Shown: positions 1 through 6,241, numbered from the stretch's first letter. The stretch is DNA of 8,725 nt from an uncultured cyanobacterium (GCA_903819605.1 CAIJEA010000182.1:1-8725); one strand, 5' to 3'. Made by a program: numbers and translations. The notes: generated by a model from the letters alone, not told the origin.

Positions 1-55
1 AAAAATTAAGAACTACTTTTTCCTGTTACTTAACATTGTAACGAATTGTCATCCG

Positions 56-80
56 AACCTGTAGAAGTAACCTGTAGAAG
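56..80. repeat. Short tandem direct repeat
   Basis: The 12-mer AACCTGTAGAAG occurs at 56-67 and again at 69-80, a 13-bp period. A partial third copy (AACCTG) lies at 93-98. It sits in non-coding DNA left of a terminator hairpin. No function is visible; it resembles the short tandemly repeated sequences common in cyanobacterial intergenic DNA. Confidence 0.6.
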
Positions 81-102
81 CGATAGCTATGTAACCTGAG
101 CA

Positions 103-134
103 ATAAAAAACCCGCAGGAGGCATTCTTGCGGGT
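103..134 (-). terminator. Intrinsic terminator facing left (minus strand)
   Basis: The arms ACCCGCA (110-116) and TGCGGGT (128-134) pair perfectly around an 11-nt loop. Read on the minus strand, the stem is followed by six T residues (the A run at 105-110) and then ATTG, the classic intrinsic terminator layout. On the plus strand the stem is followed by GAAATT, so plus-strand termination is unlikely. No minus-strand gene is visible to its right within the window (see the gene-free region 135-623). Confidence 0.6.
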
Positions 135-237
135 GAAATTATGTAGATACGTCGCTAGTGATCAAAGTATCCTTCTTTTTTCTTATTTAAGCAGTGACTC
201 AACTCACTCTAAAACTGCGATCGTTAAGCATCGTTAT

Positions 238-253
238 TGTGATAGTGATCACA
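238..253. promoter_or_regulatory. CRP/SyCRP1-type operator
   Basis: The sequence reads TGTGA-N6-TCACA exactly, the consensus of E. coli CRP and of the cyanobacterial cAMP receptor protein SyCRP1. Its centre lies about 378 bp upstream of the amt start, too far to contact a polymerase at the proposed amt promoter directly. It may therefore serve another, unseen promoter, possibly one reading left. A related half, TAGTGATCA, recurs at 156-164 and 243-251. The match is exact; that a CRP protein binds here is inferred. Confidence 0.55.
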
Positions 254-496
254 TGAATCCCACAAGCTAATACAAATACAAATCTTGATATTTTTAATTT
301 AGCTCAGATAAATTGAAGGCTGTTATATTTACTGTACTAATAGACACTTTTACGGATCTGCCTTAAACGTATAAGAAATTAGGGCTATATTTACGTCAAT
401 CTGTTGTCAATCTTGTTTCTATAACTCTAGAAATGTTAAAGACTAGGACTTAATGGTACAAACCTCTTATTGCAATGGTTATTACTAGATTTTAAA

Positions 497-559
497 GTAA
501 TAGGGCTAAGTACAAAATCATCAAAGAACATAATTAACCACTGTAATTGATCTAGGTAC
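497..559 (+). repeat. Pair of similar 17-mers upstream of amt
   Basis: GTAATAGGGCTAAGTAC (497-513) and GTAATTGATCTAGGTAC (543-559) match at 13 of 17 positions (GTAATNGNNCTANGTAC) and start 46 bp apart. Each has GTA and TAC ends, but with 11 bases between them rather than the 8 of NtcA, so they are not canonical NtcA sites. They could be tandem sites of another regulator or coincidence. The second overlaps the candidate NtcA box. Confidence 0.35.
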
Positions 560-591
560 TCTTACAGAAGATGATATGAAATCCTTATAAG
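552..591 (+). promoter_or_regulatory. Candidate class II NtcA promoter of amt
   Basis: CTA-N8-TAC at 552-565 matches the NtcA consensus GTA-N8-TAC at five of six positions. After a 20-bp gap comes TATAAG (586-591), a plausible -10 box. That spacing fits class II NtcA-activated promoters, where the site replaces the -35 element. A start near 598 would give a leader of about 26 nt. Nitrogen control of ammonium transporter genes by NtcA is well established in cyanobacteria. The imperfect half-site and the final G of the -10 box are the weak points; TTACAG (562-567) could instead be an ordinary -35 with an 18-bp spacer. Confidence 0.4.
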
Positions 592-595
592 GATT
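580..595. repeat. Perfect 16-bp palindrome at the amt promoter
   Basis: AATCCTTATAAGGATT reads identically on both strands and covers the proposed -10 box of amt. It could be an operator for a dimeric repressor, or a small hairpin if transcription starts upstream. The 11-mer AAATCCTTATA within it (579-589) recurs at 3280-3290 upstream of psbI. Confidence 0.5.
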
Positions 596-623
596 GAGCG
601 TTCAATAATCCACATAGCGGTGT

Positions 624-2129
624 ATGGATCTAACCATGTCAAAGACAAAGATTATAAGAAAGAATCATTTTGCGCGGTTTTTAGCGATCGCGATCGGGGC
701 GGCGATATTCGCGGCGTTTACGCCAACGATCGCTCAAGCGATCGAACAACCAACACTCGATTCTTTAAGTAAAACTACGGGGCAACTCAGATTATCGATT
801 GATACGAGTTGGGTGTTAGTTACGGGTTTCCTTGTATTTTTCATGCAATGCGGATTTGCCATGCTAGAGGCGGGGCTAGTAAGACAAACATCTGTCGTAA
901 ATACCCTTGCTGAAAACTTTGTGGATGCAGCAACTACACTTTTAGCTTGGTGGGCAACTGGCTTTGCGATCGCATTCGGTACAACTAGCGGTGGATTCTG
1001 GGGGACAGATGGATTCTTTTTAAATAACGCGATGACTATCAATAATGGGGTCATCGAATACGCAATGGGTGCAGGAGGCTCGACCGCTCCAATTAATACA
1101 TTCACTCTGTTTTTCTTTCAATTTGCTTTTGCTGCTACTTCTAGCACAATTACCACAGGTTCAATGGCAGAGAGAACTGATTTTAAAGGAGATTTAATTT
1201 ACACCATAATCATGGGTGCAATTATGTATCCAATTGTGGTGCATTGGGCTTGGAATGATGGTGGTTGGCTTAATAAATTGAGCTATCACGACTTTGCGGG
1301 TAGTTCAGTTGTCCATGCTGTAGGTGGCTGGACATCATTAGTTGGTGCATATTTACTCGGTCCACGCCCCGATCGCATCTGGGGGCAAATCCCCCCCGCA
1401 CATAATCTTGGTTATGCCACGATTGGTGCAATGATTTTATGGTTTGGTTGGTATGGATTTAACCCAGGCTCAGCACTAACAATGAGCGATCCAGGACTAG
1501 TTAGCCTAGTAGTTGTGAATACATCTTTAGCAGCGGCTGCTGGAGCCATGACTGCCTTTTTCTATATTTATTTTCGCTTCCGACAATGGCACTTATTTTG
1601 TGGGCTAAATGGTTCGCTTGCAGGTTTGGTGGCGATCACAGCTGGTTGTGCATATGTAATGCCTTGGGCGGCAGCACTGATTGGCGCAGTAGCTGGTGTA
1701 CTCGTACTTATTGTCGTAGATATTATTGAATGGTTTGAGATTGACGATCCTGTTGGAGCGTTTGCTGTTCATGGTTCTTGCGGCATGATGGGGACGATCG
1801 CCGTTGGATTATTTGGTCATCCCGCTCTGACAATCAATAAAAAAGCTGGCTTATTCTTGGGTGGTGGTTTTGATGTTCTTGGCGTACAACTAGGCGGGGT
1901 TGCTGCAATCAGTGCTTTTACTGTTGTTTTCTCATTCCTAATGTTTGGCTCTCTCAAAGCAGTTGGACTATTAAGAGTCCATCCTGAAGCAGATCGGATC
2001 GGAATTGATGTCTACGAACATGGTGCATCTGCTTGGCCAGATGTATATCCGATCGATGACTTCCAATTTGGGGATGAGGAAGACGAGGACGAGGACGAAG
2101 AAAGCTATAGCAACGCTAGTGCAAAATAA
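624..2129 (+). CDS. amt: Ammonium transporter, Amt family
   Basis: Membrane channel-like protein for ammonium/ammonia uptake, feeding the glutamine synthetase pathway. The 501-aa product begins with a basic n-region and a hydrophobic stretch ending in AQA (residues 37-39), a likely signal peptide, as is common in Amt proteins. About eleven membrane helices follow. Family hallmarks are the DFAGSSVVHAVGG segment (223-235), with Asp223 and the first pore histidine His231, and DDPVGAFAVHGSCG (374-387), with the second pore histidine His383. The conserved cytoplasmic end, with DRIGIDVYEHGASAW (457-471), is followed by an unusual acidic tail (EEDEDEDEE, 485-493) encoded by GACGAG-type triplicates. 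That region is where PII-family proteins dock in studied Amt proteins. ATG 636 is an equally possible start (residue 5) and has a weak GGA upstream; the longer form is given. It is probably monocistronic, with a strong terminator right after it. Which cyanobacterial amt paralogue this is cannot be told. Confidence 0.95.
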   Translation: MDLTMSKTKIIRKNHFARFLAIAIGAAIFAAFTPTIAQAIEQPTLDSLSKTTGQLRLSIDTSWVLVTGFLVFFMQCGFAMLEAGLVRQTSVVNTLAENFVDAATTLLAWWATGFAIAFGTTSGGFWGTDGFFLNNAMTINNGVIEYAMGAGGSTAPINTFTLFFFQFAFAATSSTITTGSMAERTDFKGDLIYTIIMGAIMYPIVVHWAWNDGGWLNKLSYHDFAGSSVVHAVGGWTSLVGAYLLGPRPDRIWGQIPPAHNLGYATIGAMILWFGWYGFNPGSALTMSDPGLVSLVVVNTSLAAAAGAMTAFFYIYFRFRQWHLFCGLNGSLAGLVAITAGCAYVMPWAAALIGAVAGVLVLIVVDIIEWFEIDDPVGAFAVHGSCGMMGTIAVGLFGHPALTINKKAGLFLGGGFDVLGVQLGGVAAISAFTVVFSFLMFGSLKAVGLLRVHPEADRIGIDVYEHGASAWPDVYPIDDFQFGDEEDEDEDEESYSNASAK

Positions 2130-2187
2130 ACTCAGAAATTAGAGGAGACGCTTTGCGTCTCCTCTAATTTCTGAGTTTATTATTTTT
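2125..2187 (+). terminator. Strong hairpin terminator of amt
   Basis: A perfect 27-bp inverted repeat (2125-2151 with 2155-2181) closes on a TTT loop and is followed by ATTTTT. The amt stop codon lies inside the left arm. The stem is far longer than intrinsic termination requires. Its core, GGAGACGC-TTT-GCGTCTCC, resembles other hairpins in this window, so a dispersed repeat may have been adopted as the terminator. Confidence 0.85.
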
Positions 2188-2305
2188 ATTATGTGATTTT
2201 GCTAGTATTATTCGCATAGATTGTGCTGCTATGACTAATTACTAAGACTTAGTTTTATAAGAACTGGGCTAGGCAGGACATTAGATAAAGATATTGGCTA
2301 CACCC

Positions 2306-2977
2306 ATGACTTCTGATTTAGGTTGGCAAACAAAAAATTCTGAAGATTCTTCGCATTCAAATCTTCAGCTATTAGAGCAACTACATTTTTACAAATGTTT
2401 GCTTGACGATCTGCTTGCTTTATCTATGACTTTATCTAGTACCAATGACTTAAGAGATTTTTTAGAGTCCGCCTTAGCAAAAACTCGCAGTATGACCAAG
2501 AGCGATGCTGGCAGCATTTATTTGATTGATCGCTCTACCTCTATTCATACGGTCTGCTTTGAAGTTTCTCAAAATGACTCACAACCAGATCGATCGCTAG
2601 TAAATTTTGCAGTGCCACTCAATCAAGACAGTATTGTGGGCTATGTGGCGATGACTGGTGAAGTACTTAATCTATCTGATGCCCATAATTTACCTGATAA
2701 TGCCCGATATCGGCATCATAAAACCTTTGACTATGATATCGAATACCGTACTCGCTCGGTTTTGGCAGTTCCAATGTTCGACTCCCAAAAACGAACGATT
2801 GGAGTTTTTCAGTTAATAAATCGTAAATCTGAAGATGTTTCAATTACGATGCACAATGTGCAAGAAATTACCCTTGCATATTCTGAACTAGATGAAAAAT
2901 TATTGTCGGCGATCGCTATTCAAGTCTCTTTGTATATAGAGCGATCGCAGCTTTTAGGACAGGTCTTTAAACAATAG
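2306..2977 (+). CDS. Stand-alone GAF-domain protein
   Basis: A small soluble protein of about 223 aa, made of a short N-terminal helix and one GAF domain. GAF features (numbered from the upstream TTG 2294) are DAGSIYLID (71-79), IVGYVAMTGEVLNLSDA (114-130), and TRSVLAVPMFDSQKRTIGVFQLINRK (153-178, split here as TRSVLAVPMF and IGVFQLINRK). The end, N176-R-K ... Y196-x3-D200-E201, resembles the NKxnFx3DE motif of cyclic-nucleotide GAF domains, with Arg for Lys and Tyr for Phe. There is no Cys-His pair of the bilin-binding cyanobacteriochrome type. No kinase, cyclase or other output domain is attached, so it probably acts as a small-ligand sensor or partner protein. ATG 2306 is preferred to TTG 2294 because TTG starts are rare, but neither has a good ribosome site. 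It lies behind the strong amt terminator, so it needs its own promoter in 2188-2305, where I see no clear box. Confidence 0.85.
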   Translation: MTSDLGWQTKNSEDSSHSNLQLLEQLHFYKCLLDDLLALSMTLSSTNDLRDFLESALAKTRSMTKSDAGSIYLIDRSTSIHTVCFEVSQNDSQPDRSLVNFAVPLNQDSIVGYVAMTGEVLNLSDAHNLPDNARYRHHKTFDYDIEYRTRSVLAVPMFDSQKRTIGVFQLINRKSEDVSITMHNVQEITLAYSELDEKLLSAIAIQVSLYIERSQLLGQVFKQ

Positions 2978-3033
2978 GATTTAGTCAGCTATTGTTTTAT
3001 GGCAGTAGTCAGTTATGTTAGGATAGAAGCAAG

Positions 3034-3080
3034 ACCCAGAAGAGAATTACGGCGCTTAGCGACGCAATTCTCCTCTGGGT
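3034..3080. repeat. Imperfect hairpin repeat (family copy 1)
   Basis: Two 22-nt arms (3034-3055 and 3059-3080) pair at 19 of 22 positions around a TTA loop. The outer parts, CCAGAAGAGAATTACG and AATTCTCCTCTGG, closely match the inner stem of the hairpin at 6302-6342. It lies in the gap after the GAF gene with no T-tract, so it reads as a dispersed palindromic repeat rather than a clean terminator. The 337-bp gap 2978-3314 otherwise holds the inverted repeat at 3141-3194 and the AT-rich upstream region of psbI. Confidence 0.65.
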
Positions 3081-3140
3081 ATTATGTCTTAACTTACTTG
3101 GCTATAGATATTATTTGTAGCATTACAGAAATCGCTAATC

Positions 3141-3194
3141 AAGCTAAAAAAACAATAATGTCTAGTTTTATTTCGTTTTATTGTTTTTTAGCTT
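3141..3194. terminator. AT-rich inverted repeat, possible terminator
   Basis: AAGCTAAAAAAACAATAA (3141-3158) pairs with TTATTGTTTTTTAGCTT (3178-3194), with one bulged A and a 19-nt loop. The T-rich right arm could make it a weak terminator for the GAF gene, or with its A-rich left arm a bidirectional one, but the stem is AT-rich and no separate T-tract follows. It may equally be a decayed repeat. Confidence 0.35.
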
Positions 3195-3314
3195 AAGTAT
3201 TTATACTCAATACTAAAATAGCTAATCTTAAGCAAGTATAAGGAATCCCCATCTTTTCCTATAAGATTTAACATAGGATAAATCCTTATATATTCATTCG
3301 GAGATTATTTATTT

Positions 3315-3431
3315 ATGCTCACTTTAAAAATAGTGGTCTATATCACTGTCATATTTTTCATCAGTTTGTTTGTATTTGGCTTTCTCAATAGCGATCCATC
3401 ACGTAACCCCGGTAACAGAGATCTCGAATAG
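3315..3431 (+). CDS. psbI: Photosystem II reaction centre protein PsbI
   Basis: A 38-aa, single-span thylakoid protein of the photosystem II core, located next to D1 and CP43. The product starts MLTLKIVVYITVIFF, continues with a hydrophobic helix to about residue 24 (FVFGFL), and ends NSDPSRNPGNRDLE. This matches the standard PsbI layout in length, in the MLTLK start and in the DPxRNPxxxDxE tail. GGAG at 3300-3303 lies 11 nt before the ATG and is a fair ribosome site. TATATT (3288-3293) is a possible -10 with no good -35. The stop codon TAG shares its last G with the GTG start of the ABC exporter gene (TAGTG), so the two are probably cotranscribed and perhaps translationally coupled. The ORF is short enough to be missed by automatic length cut-offs. 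Confidence 0.93.
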   Translation: MLTLKIVVYITVIFFISLFVFGFLNSDPSRNPGNRDLE

Positions 3432-5224
3432 TGTTAAATGCTGCCAAAGCTAGCTCTGCCAAAGCTCAATCTGTAAATCGTGTCAAAAGTAGTGACTGGC
3501 GATTGATATTGAGTCTATTGCCATATGCAAAGCAAAACTCTAAAAAGCTTTTAATATCGCTGCTTTTACTTGTGCCTCTATCGATCGCTAGTGCTGTACA
3601 GCCTATTCTTGTGCAGCAGGCGATCGACGGGCCAATTAAAAGCGGCGATTTGCTTGGCCTGAGGTGGATTTGCTTAGTGATATTGCTCACAATTACCGTA
3701 CGTCTGACGTTTCAGTCTTGGCAGGGCTACTTGGTGCAAGAGGTTGGTCAAAAGATTACGGCCGACATTCGCCAAGATTTATTCCGCCACGTTACATCGC
3801 TATCAACCAGCTTTTTCGATCGCACTCCTGTTGGTAAATTGATTACGCGACTAACCAGCGATGTCGAGGCTTTAGGCGATGTATTTGCCACAGGTGCGGT
3901 TGGAGTACTAAGCGATTTTGCGGCGATCGCTACGATCGCGCTATTTATGTTTTTTCTTCGCTGGGACTTAGCCCTGTTACTCGTCGCCATGGTGCTGCCC
4001 GTAACTGCATTAATCGTTTATTTTCAGTACGAATATCGCAAAGCAAACTTTAAGGCTCGCGAGCGCCTTTCTGAACTCAACTCGATTTTGCAAGAAAATA
4101 TTATTGGCGCAAATATTGTTCAGCTATTTCGCCGTGAAAAGTTTAACTCTGCTCAACACCTCAAAGTCAATAAGCAGTATGTGGATGAAGTTAACCGCAC
4201 TGTGTTCCACGATTCTGCGGTGTCTGCAACGCTCGAATGGATCGCTCTGGTGGCGATCGCAGGTGTGCTTTGGTTGGGTGGTGGGCAAATTGTGCAAAAA
4301 AATCTCACCTTTGGTGAACTGTCGGCGTTTGTACTGTTTTCACAAAGGTTATTTGACCCAATTCGTCAGTTAGCTGAGAAATTCACTACTATTCAAGCAG
4401 GATTTACGGCGGTTGAACGTATCAATGCGATTTTGCAAGAACCGATTGAAATCCGCGATCCTGAATATCCCAAATCTTTGCCCCTTGATGGCACTGGTGA
4501 AGTTTGTTTTGACCATGTTTGGTTTGGCTATAAGCCAGATGAGTATGTTCTCAAAGATGTCACATTTACCCTGAGTGCGGGTGAAAAAGTTGCCCTTGTA
4601 GGACCAACTGGTGCTGGTAAAAGCTCAATTATTCGCCTGTTGTCACGCCTATATGAACCAACCAAAGGCAGAATTTTAATCGATGGTATCGATATCCGCG
4701 ATATTACCCAATCAGAACTGCGGCGATATGTTGGTGTAATTTTGCAGGATGCATTTTTGTTTTCTGGAGATATTAAAGACAATATTACGCTCGGAGAAGA
4801 CTATGCGATCGAGCAAGTAGTCGAAGCTGCCGAATTAATGAATGTTGATCGCTTCATCAAAGAGCTACCTGAAGCTTATGCCACTCAAGTTCGCGAACGC
4901 GGTACAAATCTATCTGGTGGACAAAAGCAATTACTTGCCTTTGCCAGAGCTGCGATTCGCGATCCTAGGATTTTAATTCTGGACGAAGCTACTGCTAGTC
5001 TTGATGTCAGCACTGAATTTTTGATTCAACAAGCTTTAGATCGGTTATTGATCGATCGCACCACAATTATCATTGCTCACCGTTTATCGACAATACGCAA
5101 CGTTGACCGCATCCTTGTACTCAAGCAGGGCGAGGTGGTTGAATCAGGTAGCCATGACCAACTAATCGCTAAACAAGGTTTGTATGCTAGCCTCTACGAG
5201 CTAGAAATGATGGCAATGCATTAA
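3431..5224 (+). CDS. ABC exporter half-transporter (permease-ATPase fusion)
   Basis: An inner-membrane half-transporter of 597 aa with the normal fused layout, expected to work as a dimer exporting a lipid or hydrophobic substrate; the substrate is unknown. An exporter-type membrane domain (about 38-330, six helices) precedes the ATPase. Visible motifs are Walker A GPTGAGKSS (391-399), Q-loop Gln439 (VILQD), signature LSGGQKQ (494-500), Walker B ILILDE (514-519) and the switch His550 (IIAHR). All are intact, so it should be active. It resembles the MsbA/LmrA-like group found in cyanobacteria. GTG 3431 is taken as the start: it overlaps the psbI stop, no in-frame ATG lies between it and the conserved SDWRLILSLLPYA segment, and no Shine-Dalgarno stands out, so coupling to psbI translation is plausible. 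It ends inside the shared terminator with smpB. Confidence 0.93.
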   Translation: MLNAAKASSAKAQSVNRVKSSDWRLILSLLPYAKQNSKKLLISLLLLVPLSIASAVQPILVQQAIDGPIKSGDLLGLRWICLVILLTITVRLTFQSWQGYLVQEVGQKITADIRQDLFRHVTSLSTSFFDRTPVGKLITRLTSDVEALGDVFATGAVGVLSDFAAIATIALFMFFLRWDLALLLVAMVLPVTALIVYFQYEYRKANFKARERLSELNSILQENIIGANIVQLFRREKFNSAQHLKVNKQYVDEVNRTVFHDSAVSATLEWIALVAIAGVLWLGGGQIVQKNLTFGELSAFVLFSQRLFDPIRQLAEKFTTIQAGFTAVERINAILQEPIEIRDPEYPKSLPLDGTGEVCFDHVWFGYKPDEYVLKDVTFTLSAGEKVALVGPTGAGKSSIIRLLSRLYEPTKGRILIDGIDIRDITQSELRRYVGVILQDAFLFSGDIKDNITLGEDYAIEQVVEAAELMNVDRFIKELPEAYATQVRERGTNLSGGQKQLLAFARAAIRDPRILILDEATASLDVSTEFLIQQALDRLLIDRTTIIIAHRLSTIRNVDRILVLKQGEVVESGSHDQLIAKQGLYASLYELEMMAMH

Positions 5225-5256
5225 AAAATCCCCTACGAAGTAGGGGATTTTTTAAT
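5220..5256. terminator. Bidirectional terminator between ABC gene and smpB
   Basis: A perfect 17-bp stem (5220-5236 with 5240-5256) closes on a GAA loop. Its GC core CCCCTAC/GTAGGGG is flanked by six A on the left and six T on the right, so it works as an intrinsic terminator in both directions. The stop codon of the ABC gene (5222-5224) and that of smpB (5252-5254) both lie inside the stem, leaving only 27 bp between the convergent genes. Confidence 0.9.
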
Positions 5257-5710
5257 TGTTTTTCATGGCACGTTCAATTTCGCGTTTATCATCGCGTTTT
5301 TTCATATCTTCCCGTTTGTCGTGCAATTTCTTGTTCCGCACAACCGCTAGATCGACTTTAATCCAGCCGTCCTTCTGATAAACCTTAAGCGGTACTAAAG
5401 TCAAACCCTTTTGCTGCACTTCAGCAATCAATTTACGAATTTCCAACTTATGCAAGAGCAAGCGGCGAGTGCGCGTTGGCTCATGATTAAAATAGACACT
5501 AGTGGTATGGTGTGGGGCAATATACATATTTAGCAACATGATCTGCCCTTTACGCACAATGCCGTAAGCATCCCGTAGATTAGCTTTGCCCCCTTTGATT
5601 GATTTAACTTCCGTGCCAAGTAGCTCGATCCCTGTTTCATAGGTTTCGAGGATTTCGTAATTAAATCTAGCTTGCCGATTTTCGGCTAGTACACGATAGT
5701 AATTGGCCAT
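5252..5710 (-). CDS. smpB: SsrA (tmRNA)-binding protein SmpB
   Basis: Partner of tmRNA in trans-translation, rescuing ribosomes stalled on broken mRNAs and tagging the nascent peptide. The 152-aa product has normal length and the family segments in order: NYEILETYETGIELLGTEV (18-36, beta-barrel start), KSIKGGKANLRDAY (37-50), the NHEPTRTRRLLLHKLEI segment near 75-91, GLTLVPLKVY (102-111), and the basic tail KKLHDKREDMKKRDDKREI (127-145) that enters the ribosomal mRNA channel. The ATG is preceded by GGGA only 4 nt upstream, a short spacing. It begins 19 bp after the stop of the 116-aa gene, so the two are likely one minus-strand transcript. The tmRNA gene itself is not in this window. Confidence 0.96.
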   Translation of the reverse strand: MANYYRVLAENRQARFNYEILETYETGIELLGTEVKSIKGGKANLRDAYGIVRKGQIMLLNMYIAPHHTTSVYFNHEPTRTRRLLLHKLEIRKLIAEVQQKGLTLVPLKVYQKDGWIKVDLAVVRNKKLHDKREDMKKRDDKREIERAMKNN

Positions 5711-5729
5711 TTATTCCCATTGATACTGT

Positions 5730-6080
5730 CTAGTATCCTGATGTAACTTCTAGTAGCTTCCATGCGGAGCTGTCGCTAAATGCTTTAGAAACGCGATCGG
5801 AGATACCCTGACAGTGATTATTGATGCGAAGAGGTAGTTCAGAATTTTTGGTAACGCTAGTTAATTTTGCTTGATTGCCTTCAATTTCAGATCGATGGAT
5901 TAAAACTTCTACGGTTACCATTTTTGCAAACGAAGCATTAGTCTCGATTTCTTGAGCAATTACATAGTCGTCGGTTTCATAGGTAATTACCAAGCTACAA
6001 GCTTCCAACGTTTTGATAATCGTTGAATGCAAGTCTTCGGGAGCAATTTCAACTAAGAAATGTTGAGTATATCTAGCCAT
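5730..6080 (-). CDS. Conserved cyanobacterial-type protein, unknown function
   Basis: A 116-aa soluble protein without signal peptide or membrane span. It starts MARYTQHFLVEIAPEDL and alternates beta-like and helical stretches: ALVIT-like strand near 29-34, DDYVIAQEI (37-45), FAKMVTVEVLIHR (51-63), AKLTSVTKNSELPLRINNHC (71-90, conserved-looking), and a C-terminal helix with SDRVSKAFSD (94-103). From memory it resembles a small protein family seen across cyanobacteria, but I cannot name a function. The alpha/beta pattern could suit a small ligand-binding or SRPBCC-like fold; that is a guess. It is first in a probable two-gene operon with smpB (19-bp gap), which hints only at coexpression. Confidence 0.75.
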   Translation of the reverse strand: MARYTQHFLVEIAPEDLHSTIIKTLEACSLVITYETDDYVIAQEIETNASFAKMVTVEVLIHRSEIEGNQAKLTSVTKNSELPLRINNHCQGISDRVSKAFSDSSAWKLLEVTSGY

Positions 6081-6241
6081 AAATCATCAAAACAACTGGT
6101 TCGGCTAGCAGTTTACTAGTCCTTTTCTACAAACCGTTTCTAAAAGCTATATGTCTATTCTAAGCTATGTCATTTTCTGACGTTAGCGCTTTAATTTAGT
6201 TATAGGCATTACAGCTTAACCATCATAAACCAAGGTGTCAT
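6081..6241 (-). promoter_or_regulatory. Candidate promoter of the 116-aa gene/smpB operon
   Basis: On the minus strand, TGACAT (plus 6167-6172) and TAGCTT (plus 6144-6149) are 17 bp apart, an acceptable sigma-70 spacing, and would start transcription about 58 bp before the ATG. Both boxes are weak. Together with 6242-6396 this forms a 316-bp divergent gap. I see no coding sequence in it. Confidence 0.3.

Larger units (their letters stand above)
135..623. other. Gene-free region upstream of amt
   Basis: This 489-bp AT-rich stretch has no credible ORF on either strand. The longest minus-strand start-to-stop run I found is about 31 codons and resembles nothing I know. It contains a perfect CRP-type operator (238-253), a pair of similar 17-mers (497-513 and 543-559), a candidate amt promoter with a near-consensus NtcA box (552-591) and a perfect 16-bp palindrome (580-595). 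It is long for a simple promoter. Together with the left-facing terminator at 103-134, it could hold an untranslated minus-strand RNA. A weak minus-strand promoter candidate is TTGACA (plus 405-410) with TATAGC (plus 384-389), but its 15-nt spacer is short. Confidence 0.5.

Noticed and set aside
497..559. GTA...TAC pairs upstream of amt as NtcA sites
   Set aside because: The spacing is 11 bp, not 8; only CTA-N8-TAC at 552-565 has NtcA geometry.
734..1105. Minus-strand ORF inside amt
   Set aside because: It lies wholly antisense to well-conserved Amt sequence and resembles nothing known.
2999..3196. A 65-codon plus-strand ORF after the GAF gene
   Set aside because: Much of it is translated from the hairpin at 3034-3080 and the inverted repeat at 3141-3194. 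It has no ribosome site and a composition unlike a protein, so it is taken as a chance ORF.
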